This document shows, in pieces, positions 1 through 5,644 of a stretch of DNA of 15,929 nucleotides. Within the stretch, counting starts at the first letter, position 1. The number at the start of each line of letters is the position of its first letter. Source of the DNA: SIG350 sp964520895 (GTDB lineage Bacteria; Bacillota; Clostridia; TANB77; SIG350); assembly GCA_964520895.1 (NCBI GenBank), contig CAZFOR010000029.1, positions 1 to 15,929 on the forward strand. Reading direction: 5' to 3'. The notes under the pieces were generated by a model that made no database searches, was not told where the DNA came from, and saw only the letters and a list, made by a program, of their open reading frames with translations. The position numbers and the translations under genes were made by a program.

Positions 1-340
1 TAGGACCTTTTCTAGTTCTAGCATTAGTTTTAGTTCTTTGACCTCTTACAGGTAAATTTCTTCTATGTCTGATTCCTCTATAACATCCTATTTCTGTAAG
101 TCTTTTAATGTTTAATGCTATTTCTCTTTTTAAGTCACTCTCAACTTTATGATTTTTTTCAATTTCATCTCTGATTTTTTTGATATCATCATCAGTTAAG
201 TCTTTTGCTCTTTTGTCTGGGTCAATCCCAGTGTTTTCTAAAATTTGATTTGATTTTGATCTTCCTATACCAAATATATATGTAAGTGCTATTTCAACTC
301 TTTTTTCTCTTGGTATATCAACGCCTGCTATACGAGCCAT
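1..340 (-). CDS. rpsM: 30S ribosomal protein S13, C-terminus cut by window edge
   Basis: S13 sits in the head of the small ribosomal subunit, contacts the P-site tRNA and forms bridges to the large subunit. The visible 113 residues start MARIAGVDIPREKRVEIAL, which is the canonical S13 N-terminus. A helix-two-turn-helix region with IFGIGRSKSNQIL follows, and the frame ends at the window edge in the conserved basic tail (RGIRHRRNLPVRGQ, then NARTRKGP). Only about ten tail residues should be missing. The ATG is set by a GGAGGTGG site at 350-357, nine bases upstream. It follows rpmJ in the order infA-rpmJ-rpsM that is standard for Bacillota, so rpsK, rpsD, rpoA and rplQ are expected beyond the left edge. 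The 113-base gap to rpmJ contains a nested hairpin, listed separately. Confidence 0.97.
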   Translation of the reverse strand, partial: MARIAGVDIPREKRVEIALTYIFGIGRSKSNQILENTGIDPDKRAKDLTDDDIKKIRDEIEKNHKVESDLKREIALNIKRLTEIGCYRGIRHRRNLPVRGQRTKTNARTRKGP

Positions 341-375
341 CTATTAATTCCACCTCCAAATTTAAATTATATATA

Positions 376-431
376 TAAACAAATTTAAGAATCAAGAAAA
401 TCTTCTTGACAGCCGCACTTGAATTTGTTTA
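376..431 (-). promoter_or_regulatory. Nested hairpin element upstream of rpsM
   Basis: In the rpmJ-rpsM gap a perfect 10-bp outer stem (376-385 with 422-431, TAAACAAATT/AATTTGTTTA) encloses a perfect 7-bp hairpin (392-398 with 403-409, loop AATC). Between the two stems lies GTGCGGC, the only GC-rich patch of the gap. On the transcribed strand TCAAG occurs twice and either copy could pair with the single CTTGA, so two alternative folds are possible. The element ends 18 bases before the rpsM ribosome binding site. In Escherichia coli the S4 protein represses the alpha operon through a pseudoknot just upstream of rpsM. An equivalent role here is inference from position only. Confidence 0.5.
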
Positions 432-453
432 AAACAATATTTTTTGCTACTAA

Positions 454-561
454 TTAGCCTTGTCTTTGTTTATGTTTAGGATTTATTACCCTAATAACAT
501 TATTTCTTTTGATAACTTTACATTTATCACATATTTTTTTTACTGATGGTCTTACCTTCAT
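454..561 (-). CDS. rpmJ: 50S ribosomal protein L36, 35 residues, incomplete zinc ribbon
   Basis: L36 is the smallest large-subunit protein and normally carries a zinc ribbon with three cysteines and one histidine (C11, C14, C27 and H32 in the 37-residue form). This copy reads MKVRPSVKKICDKCKVIKR and then NNVIRVINPKHKQRQG. C11 and C14 are present, as is the histidine of the PKHKQRQG tail. The two residues that usually include the third cysteine (the CE of VICENPKH) are gone, leaving VINPKH. The protein is therefore 35 residues and keeps only three of four metal ligands. The start is fixed by AAGGAGGTG at 568-576. It lies between infA and rpsM, as expected. Confidence 0.95.
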   Translation of the reverse strand: MKVRPSVKKICDKCKVIKRNNVIRVINPKHKQRQG

Positions 562-596
562 TTAAAACACCTCCTTAAAGTCAGTTAATACTTTTT

Positions 597-815
597 TTAT
601 TTACCACGCCATATAATTCTTCCACGAGTTAAATCATATGGTGAAAGTTCTAATTTTACTTTATCCCCAGGTAATATTTTAATATAATTCATTCTTAATT
701 TACCTGAAATATGAGCCAATAATTTGTGCCCATTTTCTAATTCTACATTAAACATTGTGTTTGGCAATGCCTCTGTAACTACACCTTCTACTTCAATAAT
801 GTCTTCTTTAGCCAT
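597..815 (-). CDS. infA: Translation initiation factor IF-1
   Basis: IF-1 binds the ribosomal A site during initiation and works with IF-2 and IF-3. The 72-residue length is exactly that of the family. The single OB-fold shows the usual blocks: MAKEDIIEVEGVVTEALPN, then F-V-LENGH-LAHISGK-R-YIKILPGDKV, then the ending SPYDLTRGRIIWR. The start codon overlaps the stop of the KOW gene by one base (TAATG), which suggests translational coupling. The ribosome binding site AGGAGGT lies inside the end of that gene. It is transcribed with the KOW gene, rpmJ and rpsM from the consensus promoter at 1146-1174. Confidence 0.98.
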   Translation of the reverse strand: MAKEDIIEVEGVVTEALPNTMFNVELENGHKLLAHISGKLRMNYIKILPGDKVKLELSPYDLTRGRIIWRGK

Positions 816-1087
816 TATTTTACCTCCTTACAAACAGTATCTTCAATTGCTCTTTGAATCTCTTTGTTTGTTATCTTAATATTATTATATATCTTACCAC
901 TAATATCATTTAAAAAATATTTAGTTGGTTGAATATGTTTTTGTTTTTTTTTCTTAGGGTTATCTACTTTTCGAATATCTCCATCACATAGATAAACATA
1001 ATCACTTTCTACTTTTACCACTAAAAAATATTTATCTTTATCTCTTCCACTCTTTGATATAACTAGACTTCCGATGCTTATTAGCAA
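815..1087 (-). CDS. KOW domain RNA-binding protein, L14e/COG2163-like
   Basis: A 90-residue protein whose first 45 residues form a KOW-type beta barrel (IGSLVISKSGRDKDKYFLV, then YVYLCDGDIRKVDNPKKKK). The lysine-rich stretch after it fits RNA binding. Genes of this type, annotated as KOW domain or as relatives of archaeal and eukaryotic L14e, sit between map and infA in many Clostridia, and this context supports the call. The precise molecular role is not established as far as I know. The start codon is TTG (1085-1087): GAGGTGG at 1094-1100 lies six bases before it, and no ATG is near. Its stop overlaps the infA start, and its leader includes the hairpin at 1108-1150. Confidence 0.85.
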   Translation of the reverse strand: MLISIGSLVISKSGRDKDKYFLVVKVESDYVYLCDGDIRKVDNPKKKKQKHIQPTKYFLNDISGKIYNNIKITNKEIQRAIEDTVCKEVK

Positions 1088-1093
1088 AGTTTT

Positions 1094-1100
1094 CCACCTC
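1094..1100 (-). promoter_or_regulatory. Ribosome binding site deciding the TTG start of the KOW gene
   Basis: GAGGTGG lies six bases upstream of TTG at 1085-1087. It comes two bases after the run of T residues that follows the 1108-1150 hairpin, so the fold of the leader could affect access to it. Confidence 0.75.
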
Positions 1101-1107
1101 TTAAAAA

Positions 1108-1150
1108 ATAATATATTAACTATGTCATTAAAACATAGCTAATATATTAT
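1108..1150 (-). promoter_or_regulatory. 18-bp inverted repeat overlapping promoter -10 and transcript 5' end
   Basis: The arms 1108-1125 and 1133-1150 pair over 18 positions with one A-C mismatch and a 7-base loop. On the minus strand the hairpin is followed by a run of T residues (complement of 1103-1108), so it looks like an intrinsic terminator after map. However, the -10 box of the next promoter lies inside the right arm. A transcript from that promoter would start near 1139 and keep only the inner part (CTATGT/ACATAG) as a 5'-terminal hairpin. Read-through RNA from map would form the full stem. The element could therefore terminate map transcripts and also stabilise the new 5' end. That dual role is inference. 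Confidence 0.6.
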
Positions 1151-1174
1151 ACTACCAAACTATACGCTTGTCAA
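1139..1174 (-). promoter_or_regulatory. Consensus sigma-A promoter for KOW-infA-rpmJ-rpsM
   Basis: TTGACA at 1169-1174 (complement) and TATAAT at 1146-1151 are both perfect and are separated by exactly 17 bases. The -35 box overlaps the last codons of map. The predicted start of transcription is near 1139, giving a leader of about 50 bases before the TTG start of the KOW gene. It would let the translation genes be made independently of adk and map. Confidence 0.85.
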
Positions 1175-1927
1175 TAGTTCAGGTTCATTATTTGTAATTA
1201 AAATTGTATGTTCATAATGGGATGATAATTTACCATCTTGTGTAACAACTTTCCAATTATCTTCTTCTAACCAAACCTTGTGTGTCCCCTCATTTATCAT
1301 AGGTTCTATAGCTATTGTCATACCTTTTTCAAGTCTTGGTCCTTTTCCTGGTTTTCCATAATTAGGAACACCTGGATCTTCATGTAATTGTCTTCCTACA
1401 CCATGTCCTTGAAATTCTCTTACAGGTTCAAATCCAAATTGTTTTACATATGTTTCAATAGCATTAGAAATATCTGATATTCTGTTTCCTGGTTTTGCAA
1501 ATTTTATTCCTTCATAAAAACTTTGCTCTGTTACTTCTACTAATTGCCTAGCTATTTTAGAAACATTTCCAACTAGATATGTTTTTGCACTATCACCATG
1601 AAAACCATTTTTATATGCACCTATGTCCACACTTACTATATCTCCATCTTCTATTATTCTGTTTTTATTTGGCATACCATGTATTACCTCATCATTAATA
1701 GAAATACATGTCGCATATGGATATGGCTTTGCACCCTCCATTCCTTCTTGACCTTTAAATGATGGTTTTGCATCATTTTCTTTTAAAACATCCAATACAA
1801 TATTTTCTAAATCCATTGTTGACATTCCAACTTTAATTTTTTCACCTATTGCTTTATGACATAGTCCTACAATTTTACATGCCTCTCTCATTTGATCAAT
1901 TTCTTTGTCACTTTTTATATATATCAT
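1160..1927 (-). CDS. map: Methionine aminopeptidase, type I
   Basis: Removes the N-terminal methionine from nascent proteins in the cytoplasm, using a two-metal centre. All five metal ligands expected for the family are visible: D101 (SVDIGA), D112 (HGDSAK), H175 (GHGVG), E208 (IEPM) and E239 (YEHT). The substrate-binding H83 (VIHGMP) and H182 (LHEDP) are also present. At 255 residues it is a standard bacterial type Ia enzyme without an N-terminal zinc extension. The ATG at 1925-1927 has AGGAAG at 1937-1942, nine bases upstream. It lies downstream of adk, the usual order in the spc operon, and is probably co-transcribed from the adk promoter. Its final codons include the -35 box of the next promoter. 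Confidence 0.98.
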   Translation of the reverse strand: MIYIKSDKEIDQMREACKIVGLCHKAIGEKIKVGMSTMDLENIVLDVLKENDAKPSFKGQEGMEGAKPYPYATCISINDEVIHGMPNKNRIIEDGDIVSVDIGAYKNGFHGDSAKTYLVGNVSKIARQLVEVTEQSFYEGIKFAKPGNRISDISNAIETYVKQFGFEPVREFQGHGVGRQLHEDPGVPNYGKPGKGPRLEKGMTIAIEPMINEGTHKVWLEEDNWKVVTQDGKLSSHYEHTILITNNEPELLTSV

Positions 1928-1940
1928 TTTACATTACTTC

Positions 1941-2054
1941 CTATCTATTGTTTATATACATCTTTTGATGATATTCTTTCAAATATTCATCAACGTTATC
2001 CTTTACTTCTTGTCTTGAAGTTACAATATAGTCTGGCTCCCTTATTTTTCTAAT
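1941..2054 (-). other. Open frame with coding look between adk and map, no ATG at its start
   Basis: The 114 bases between adk and map hold a frame, shifted by -1 relative to adk, that stays open for 37 codons from 2054 to a TAG at 1941-1943. Its product contains EPDYIVTSRQEVKDNVDEYL and KEYHQKMYINNR, with a charged, helix-like composition unusual for AT-rich spacer. There is no ATG near its left part. An ATT at 2025-2027 follows an AAGGGAG sequence (2037-2043) at nine bases. The frame also joins adk directly if one base is added in the A run at its stop (GAAAAATAA). It may be a lost or frameshifted C-terminal extension of adk, a small gene with a rare start, or chance. No homology is recognised. 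Confidence 0.25.
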
Positions 2055-2695
2055 TCAGCTCTTACTAATGCACATGTATCTTCTACTAGCACTTGACCTA
2101 CTACTGTTGCAAGTTGACCTTTCTTTTCATAATACTCAATTAATGGTTCTGTTTGATTATGATAAACAGCTATTCTGTTTTTTGCAACATCTTCCTTTTC
2201 ATCATCTCTTTGAATTAATACACCGCCACATTTATCACAAACATTTTCTACCTTTGGTGCATTATCTCTTAAATTATATATTTCTTTACAATCAGGATTT
2301 ATGCATGTTCTTCTATTTGTTGCTCTTGCAATTAATTCTTCATCATCTATATATAAATTAATTACTTTATCTATCTTAATATTATTTTCATTTAAATATT
2401 TTTCTAGGGCTTCTGCTTGTGGAATTGTTCTTGGAAATCCATCTAATAAAAATCCTTTTTTCTTGCAATCATCTTCATTTAATCTTCCAAATAGCATATT
2501 TTCAACTATTTCATCAGGTACTAATTCACCTTTATTCATAAATACTTTCGCTTCTTGTCCTAATTGTGTATTGTCTGCAATATTTTTTCTAAAAATATCT
2601 CCTGTTGAAATATGTGGAATATCGTATTGTCTAGATATCCATTTACATTGTGTTCCTTTACCACTACCTGGTGCTCCTAACATAATTATTCTCAT
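2042..2695 (-). CDS. adk: Adenylate kinase, zinc-lid type
   Basis: Converts ATP plus AMP to two ADP, in the cytoplasm. The 217-residue product starts MRIIMLGAPGSGKGTQ, with the P-loop GAPGSGKG at residues 7-14. The AMP-binding block HISTGDIFR and the GFPRT motif follow. The LID domain has four cysteines arranged CX4C-X16-CX2C (TCINPDC and VCDKCGG), so it should bind zinc. The four-residue first knuckle differs from the more common CX2C. A start ten codons further upstream (2725) is rejected: AGGAGGT at 2701-2707 lies five bases before the ATG at 2693-2695, and the promoter start lies near 2723. adk usually follows secY, but here a thioredoxin-like gene and a REP-like element are upstream. Confidence 0.97.
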   Translation of the reverse strand: MRIIMLGAPGSGKGTQCKWISRQYDIPHISTGDIFRKNIADNTQLGQEAKVFMNKGELVPDEIVENMLFGRLNEDDCKKKGFLLDGFPRTIPQAEALEKYLNENNIKIDKVINLYIDDEELIARATNRRTCINPDCKEIYNLRDNAPKVENVCDKCGGVLIQRDDEKEDVAKNRIAVYHNQTEPLIEYYEKKGQLATVVGQVLVEDTCALVRAELEK

Positions 2696-2700
2696 AAAAT

Positions 2701-2707
2701 ACCTCCT
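2701..2707 (-). promoter_or_regulatory. Ribosome binding site fixing the adk start
   Basis: AGGAGGT lies five bases upstream of the ATG at 2693-2695. No comparable site precedes the alternative ATG at 2723-2725. Confidence 0.85.
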
Positions 2708-2722
2708 ATAAATTTTTATTTG

Positions 2723-2758
2723 CACTACAACTATACACCATTTTAATTATTATTTCAA
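2723..2758 (-). promoter_or_regulatory. Probable sigma-A promoter for adk-map
   Basis: On the minus strand TTGAAA (2753-2758) is followed after 17 bases by TATAGT (2730-2735). Transcription should begin near 2723, giving a 28-base leader to the adk ATG. It lies between the REP-like hairpin and adk, so adk-map can be expressed apart from the envelope operon upstream. Confidence 0.65.
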
Positions 2759-2774
2759 TACTTAGCATTAAAAT

Positions 2775-2809
2775 ATCAGACAAAATAACTCCGTCCCTAT
2801 TTGTCTGAT
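2775..2809. repeat. REP-like hairpin with CCGTCCC loop
   Basis: A perfect 10-bp stem (ATCAGACAAA/TTTGTCTGAT, 2775-2784 with 2800-2809) encloses a 15-base loop containing CTCCGTCCC, or GGGACGGAG on the other strand. Short hairpins of the form GACAAA...GGGACGG...TTTGTC resemble REP elements that RAYT-type (TnpA-REP) transposases disperse in many bacteria. That link is from memory of the sequence type, and only one copy is in this window. The right arm overlaps the first base of the thioredoxin-like gene's stop codon. There is no clean T run, so a terminator role is possible but weak. Confidence 0.5.
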
Positions 2810-3420
2810 TAATTACAATTATTACATGGTTCTACTTCTTTTAATCTATACATAAAAGTAACATAAATGTTTTTTAGTTCTTCAATTTGCTGCTCCGTCA
2901 TATCCATATTAACATCTGTATAACTTTCAACATTATTTGTTTTATGACCAATTATTTTGCCATCTTTTAAAAACACCACTTCAGGTACAAATATCTTTTT
3001 ATTACCATTATCATCTTTACTTAAAATTGGATCTAATATATTTATCATTTCTTTATATTCTTGTGTATTATTTTCTCTAATATAATACAAATTATAATAT
3101 ATAATATTTTCAATTTTGAAATCTATCTCTTTTAGAGCAGTTTCAAATATTGGTTTAGCTTTTCTACACCAATTGCAATTATTAATTTCAAAATATACAA
3201 TTCCTGTACCTGTTTTTAAAAAATCAATTACATTTCTTGTTTCTTCTTCATTATATGGATTTTCATCAAGTACAATATTGTTATTGTTTACATCATCATA
3301 CAATTGTTTTAATTTATTTACATCTAAAACTTTAATATATAAAATTATACCTAATGCTAATATAACTACTATTGTTAAAATTAAAACAAGTACTAAAATT
3401 ACTTTATTTCTTGTATTCAT
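2809..3420 (-). CDS. Membrane-anchored thioredoxin-like protein
   Basis: A 203-residue protein with a hydrophobic N-terminal segment (residues 7-29) that should anchor it with the remainder outside. From about residue 70 it resembles thioredoxins: TGIVYFEINNCNWCRKAKPIF carries a C82-N-W-C85 redox motif at the start of a helix, and FVPEVVFLKDG carries the cis-proline P146 and the following strand. It lacks the classic WCGPC. The extreme C-terminus is PCNNCN, a second CX2C pair (C199, C202) outside the fold. The likely role is thiol-disulfide exchange in extracytoplasmic proteins, but the partner is unknown. The start overlaps the end of the methyltransferase gene by 17 bases, and its binding site AAGGAGGA lies within that gene. 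Confidence 0.75.
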   Translation of the reverse strand: MNTRNKVILVLVLILTIVVILALGIILYIKVLDVNKLKQLYDDVNNNNIVLDENPYNEEETRNVIDFLKTGTGIVYFEINNCNWCRKAKPIFETALKEIDFKIENIIYYNLYYIRENNTQEYKEMINILDPILSKDDNGNKKIFVPEVVFLKDGKIIGHKTNNVESYTDVNMDMTEQQIEELKNIYVTFMYRLKEVEPCNNCN

Positions 3421-4210
3421 ATAACTCTTTCCTCCTTATTTCTGACATTATTATTCCTGTTGCAATTGAAACATTTAATGATTCAGTATTATTATCCATT
3501 GGGATTACAATATTTTCATCTGAAAGTTGCAATATTTCATTAGATATTCCATTTGCTTCATTTCCCATTATTAATATTTTTTTATCATTAAACTTTACAC
3601 TATATACATCTTCTGAATTATCAAGTGTTGTTTCATATATTACATATCCTTTTTGTTTTAAATCATTTAATATATTTATTCCATTATCATATAGTTGCAG
3701 GCAATTTATTTTAAATATATTACCCATTGTAGAACGAATAAGTTTTGGATTATATATATCCACGCAATTTTCATTTAGTATGACTGTATTAAATGAAAAC
3801 GCTGATGCTGTTCTAATAATTGTTCCAATATTACCTAAATCTTGTAATCCATCTAAAAAGACAATGTTATTATCAGTTATTTCTATATTGTTCTCTTTCA
3901 TACAAACAACTGCAATTATTCCTTGTGGTGAAACAGTATCACACATTGATTGAAATACATTTTCAGTTACATATATTATCTTATCTTCATTATCATTTAA
4001 AAGTTTTGTTATATTTTCTTTATTGATATTTGTGCTATTGTATAACTGCTCACACATAACTATATTGTCAAACAATTGATTAGATAGATATGCTTCTTCA
4101 ATAATTTTAATACCTTCAATGATATATTTTTTATTTTCATTTCTGTATTTCTTCATATTTAATTTTTTTATTTCTTTTATTTTTTCATTATTCACACTAG
4201 ATATAATCAT
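3404..4210 (-). CDS. TrmH/SpoU family RNA 2'-O-methyltransferase
   Basis: Transfers a methyl group from S-adenosylmethionine to a ribose 2'-hydroxyl of rRNA or tRNA. The 268-residue product has an N-terminal substrate-binding region (residues 1-105, with KKYIIEGIKIIEEA) and a C-terminal SPOUT knot domain with all three motifs: LDGLQDLGNIGTIIRTA (residues 119-135, N127 and R133), ILIMGNEANGIS (212-223) and IPMDNNTESLNVSIATGII (236-254). The general architecture matches YsgA/TsnR-like rRNA methylases; the exact target cannot be read from the sequence. It has an AAAGGTG site and is probably in the same transcript as the glycosylation genes upstream. Confidence 0.9.
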   Translation of the reverse strand: MIISSVNNEKIKEIKKLNMKKYRNENKKYIIEGIKIIEEAYLSNQLFDNIVMCEQLYNSTNINKENITKLLNDNEDKIIYVTENVFQSMCDTVSPQGIIAVVCMKENNIEITDNNIVFLDGLQDLGNIGTIIRTASAFSFNTVILNENCVDIYNPKLIRSTMGNIFKINCLQLYDNGINILNDLKQKGYVIYETTLDNSEDVYSVKFNDKKILIMGNEANGISNEILQLSDENIVIPMDNNTESLNVSIATGIIMSEIRRKELYEYKK

Positions 4211-4230
4211 AAAACACCTTTTCTATATAA

Positions 4231-4578
4231 TTATTTTGCAATAAAGAATGCCCCTAATATTATAAGTCCTACGCCTATCCATCTTGTAGGTGGTATAGTT
4301 TCTTTAAATACTAACATTGCTACTACCACACCTAGCACATATGCTAAACTTCCAAGTGGATATATAACACTAAATTTATCTTTTGATATTGATATAATAT
4401 AAAACCAAAGTACTGTAGCAATACCATATATAAATAACCCACCAAATACTTGTGGTGTAAAAATAAGTTTGAATATATTACTTGCCTTTATTGCTCCAAA
4501 TTTATCTATTCCAATTTTCCATAAAGTTTGTCCTAATGCAAGTAAACAAACTTGTATTAGTACTAATCCATATATCAT
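4231..4578 (-). CDS. Small four-helix EamA/SMR-like transporter, likely lipid-sugar flippase
   Basis: A 115-residue protein with four predicted membrane helices and the ending FKETIPPTRWIGVGLIILGAFF, typical of half-size DMT transporters such as EmrE and ArnE/ArnF. The first helix has Q17 where proton-coupled SMR drug pumps carry an essential glutamate, which argues against a drug pump and favours the ArnE-type lipid flippase branch. It lies one base after the DUF2304 gene (TAATATG) and in line with two glycosyltransferases, so flipping of a polyprenyl-phosphate sugar across the membrane is the likely job. This is inference from context. It should work as a dimer, either of itself or with another small membrane protein. 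Confidence 0.75.
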   Translation of the reverse strand: MIYGLVLIQVCLLALGQTLWKIGIDKFGAIKASNIFKLIFTPQVFGGLFIYGIATVLWFYIISISKDKFSVIYPLGSLAYVLGVVVAMLVFKETIPPTRWIGVGLIILGAFFIAK

Positions 4579-4579
4579 A

Positions 4580-4945
4580 TTATTCTTTTTCTCCTTTTTC
4601 TAAATCATTTAGTCTTTTTTTAACTATTCCTAACTCTTGTATTAACATTCTATTTTCACTTACTAATTTTGATATTGTATAATTATATGTAAATACTAAT
4701 AGTAATATAAATGAAAATATTATTAGAAATACTGTATGTATTGGCTCTCTTATTTTTATAATATTATTAATTAACATTATACTATTTGGCCATATTGATA
4801 ATATTATAAAAAACAGTGATAATGCAAACCATAATACACTATATCGTATACTTAATTTCTTTTTTATACTAGCATTAAATACTATTATAAAAAAGATTAA
4901 TGATGCAATTATTAATGTAATTTGAAGTTGTATATTTAAAATCAT
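4580..4945 (-). CDS. DUF2304 family membrane protein
   Basis: A 121-residue protein with three hydrophobic segments (about residues 8-26, 34-52 and 70-92) and a charged, probably coiled-coil C-terminus (SKLVSENRMLIQELGIVKKR). The block LSIRYSVLWFALSLFFIIL, followed by WP, matches the DUF2304 pattern. Members are often found beside GT2 glycosyltransferases that act on polyprenyl phosphate, and this gene overlaps the GT2 gene by four bases (ATGA). The function is unknown. A membrane anchor or scaffold for the GT2 enzyme is plausible, because that enzyme has no clear membrane helix of its own. Confidence 0.8.
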   Translation of the reverse strand: MILNIQLQITLIIASLIFFIIVFNASIKKKLSIRYSVLWFALSLFFIILSIWPNSIMLINNIIKIREPIHTVFLIIFSFILLLVFTYNYTISKLVSENRMLIQELGIVKKRLNDLEKGEKE

Positions 4946-5643
4946 TTTATACTTCCTTTCCGTTCTAATCTAGCAAATAGTATTGCAATTGTAACTTTAA
5001 ACATATATTTTATTGATTTAATTGGTGTAATTGATGATGTTCCTGTTTCTCTTTCCTTCATAATTACTGGTATCTCACATATCTCACATTTGTTTTTAAA
5101 TAATCTTACAATTGTTTCAGGCTCTGGATAATCATGAGGATATTTATTTGCAAACATATTTATAATTTTTTTATTACAAGCTCTAAATCCTGATGTAGGG
5201 TCTGTTATCTTTTTAAAGCATAATATTTTAATCCATATACTAATAACATTTTTCCCTAATCTTCTCATAAAGCTTGATTGAAAACCTTTTTTATCGATAT
5301 ATCTAGAACCTATACACATATCTTTTCCTTCTACTACTTTTTCAACTAAATTATCTAGATATTTTACATCATGTTGTCCATCACCATCAATTTGTATAGC
5401 TATATCATAATTATTTTGTTTAGCATATTTATACCCTGTTTGCATTGCACCACCAATTCCAAGATTTTGTGGTAAACTTATATAATTTAGATTATTTTCA
5501 ATACATACTTTTTCAGTACTATCTTTTGAGCAATCATTTATTATTATATAATCATAATTTGGTGCTACCTGTTTTAAATTATTTACTACATCTAATATAC
5601 TATCTTGTTCATTATATGCAGGTATAATTACTAACTTTTTCAT
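4942..5643 (-). CDS. GT2 glycosyltransferase, polyprenyl-phosphate sugar synthase type
   Basis: A 233-residue GT-A fold enzyme resembling DPM1 and bacterial undecaprenyl-phosphate glycosyltransferases. Visible motifs are KLVIIPAYNEQDSI (residues 3-16), the nucleotide-binding D37 in INDCS, the metal-binding D86-G-D88 within IDGDGQHD, and TDPTSGFRACN (147-157), which is typical of this subgroup. It should load a sugar from a nucleotide donor on to a lipid phosphate at the inner face of the membrane. The C-terminus has only one weakly hydrophobic stretch (about 213-224), so membrane attachment may depend on the DUF2304 partner. It starts one base after the GT-C gene stop and overlaps DUF2304 by four bases. 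The donor sugar cannot be deduced. Confidence 0.88.
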   Translation of the reverse strand: MKKLVIIPAYNEQDSILDVVNNLKQVAPNYDYIIINDCSKDSTEKVCIENNLNYISLPQNLGIGGAMQTGYKYAKQNNYDIAIQIDGDGQHDVKYLDNLVEKVVEGKDMCIGSRYIDKKGFQSSFMRRLGKNVISIWIKILCFKKITDPTSGFRACNKKIINMFANKYPHDYPEPETIVRLFKNKCEICEIPVIMKERETGTSSITPIKSIKYMFKVTIAILFARLERKGSIK

Positions 5644-5644
5644 T

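Noticed and set aside
2068..2711. Two plus-strand frames opposite adk
   Set aside because: They are shadows of the adk coding strand, with no binding sites and low-complexity hydrophobic products.
3116..4026. Plus-strand frames opposite the thioredoxin-like and methyltransferase genes, including one of 193 residues
   Set aside because: The minus-strand genes carry clear family motifs; the opposite frames lack binding sites and recognisable domains.
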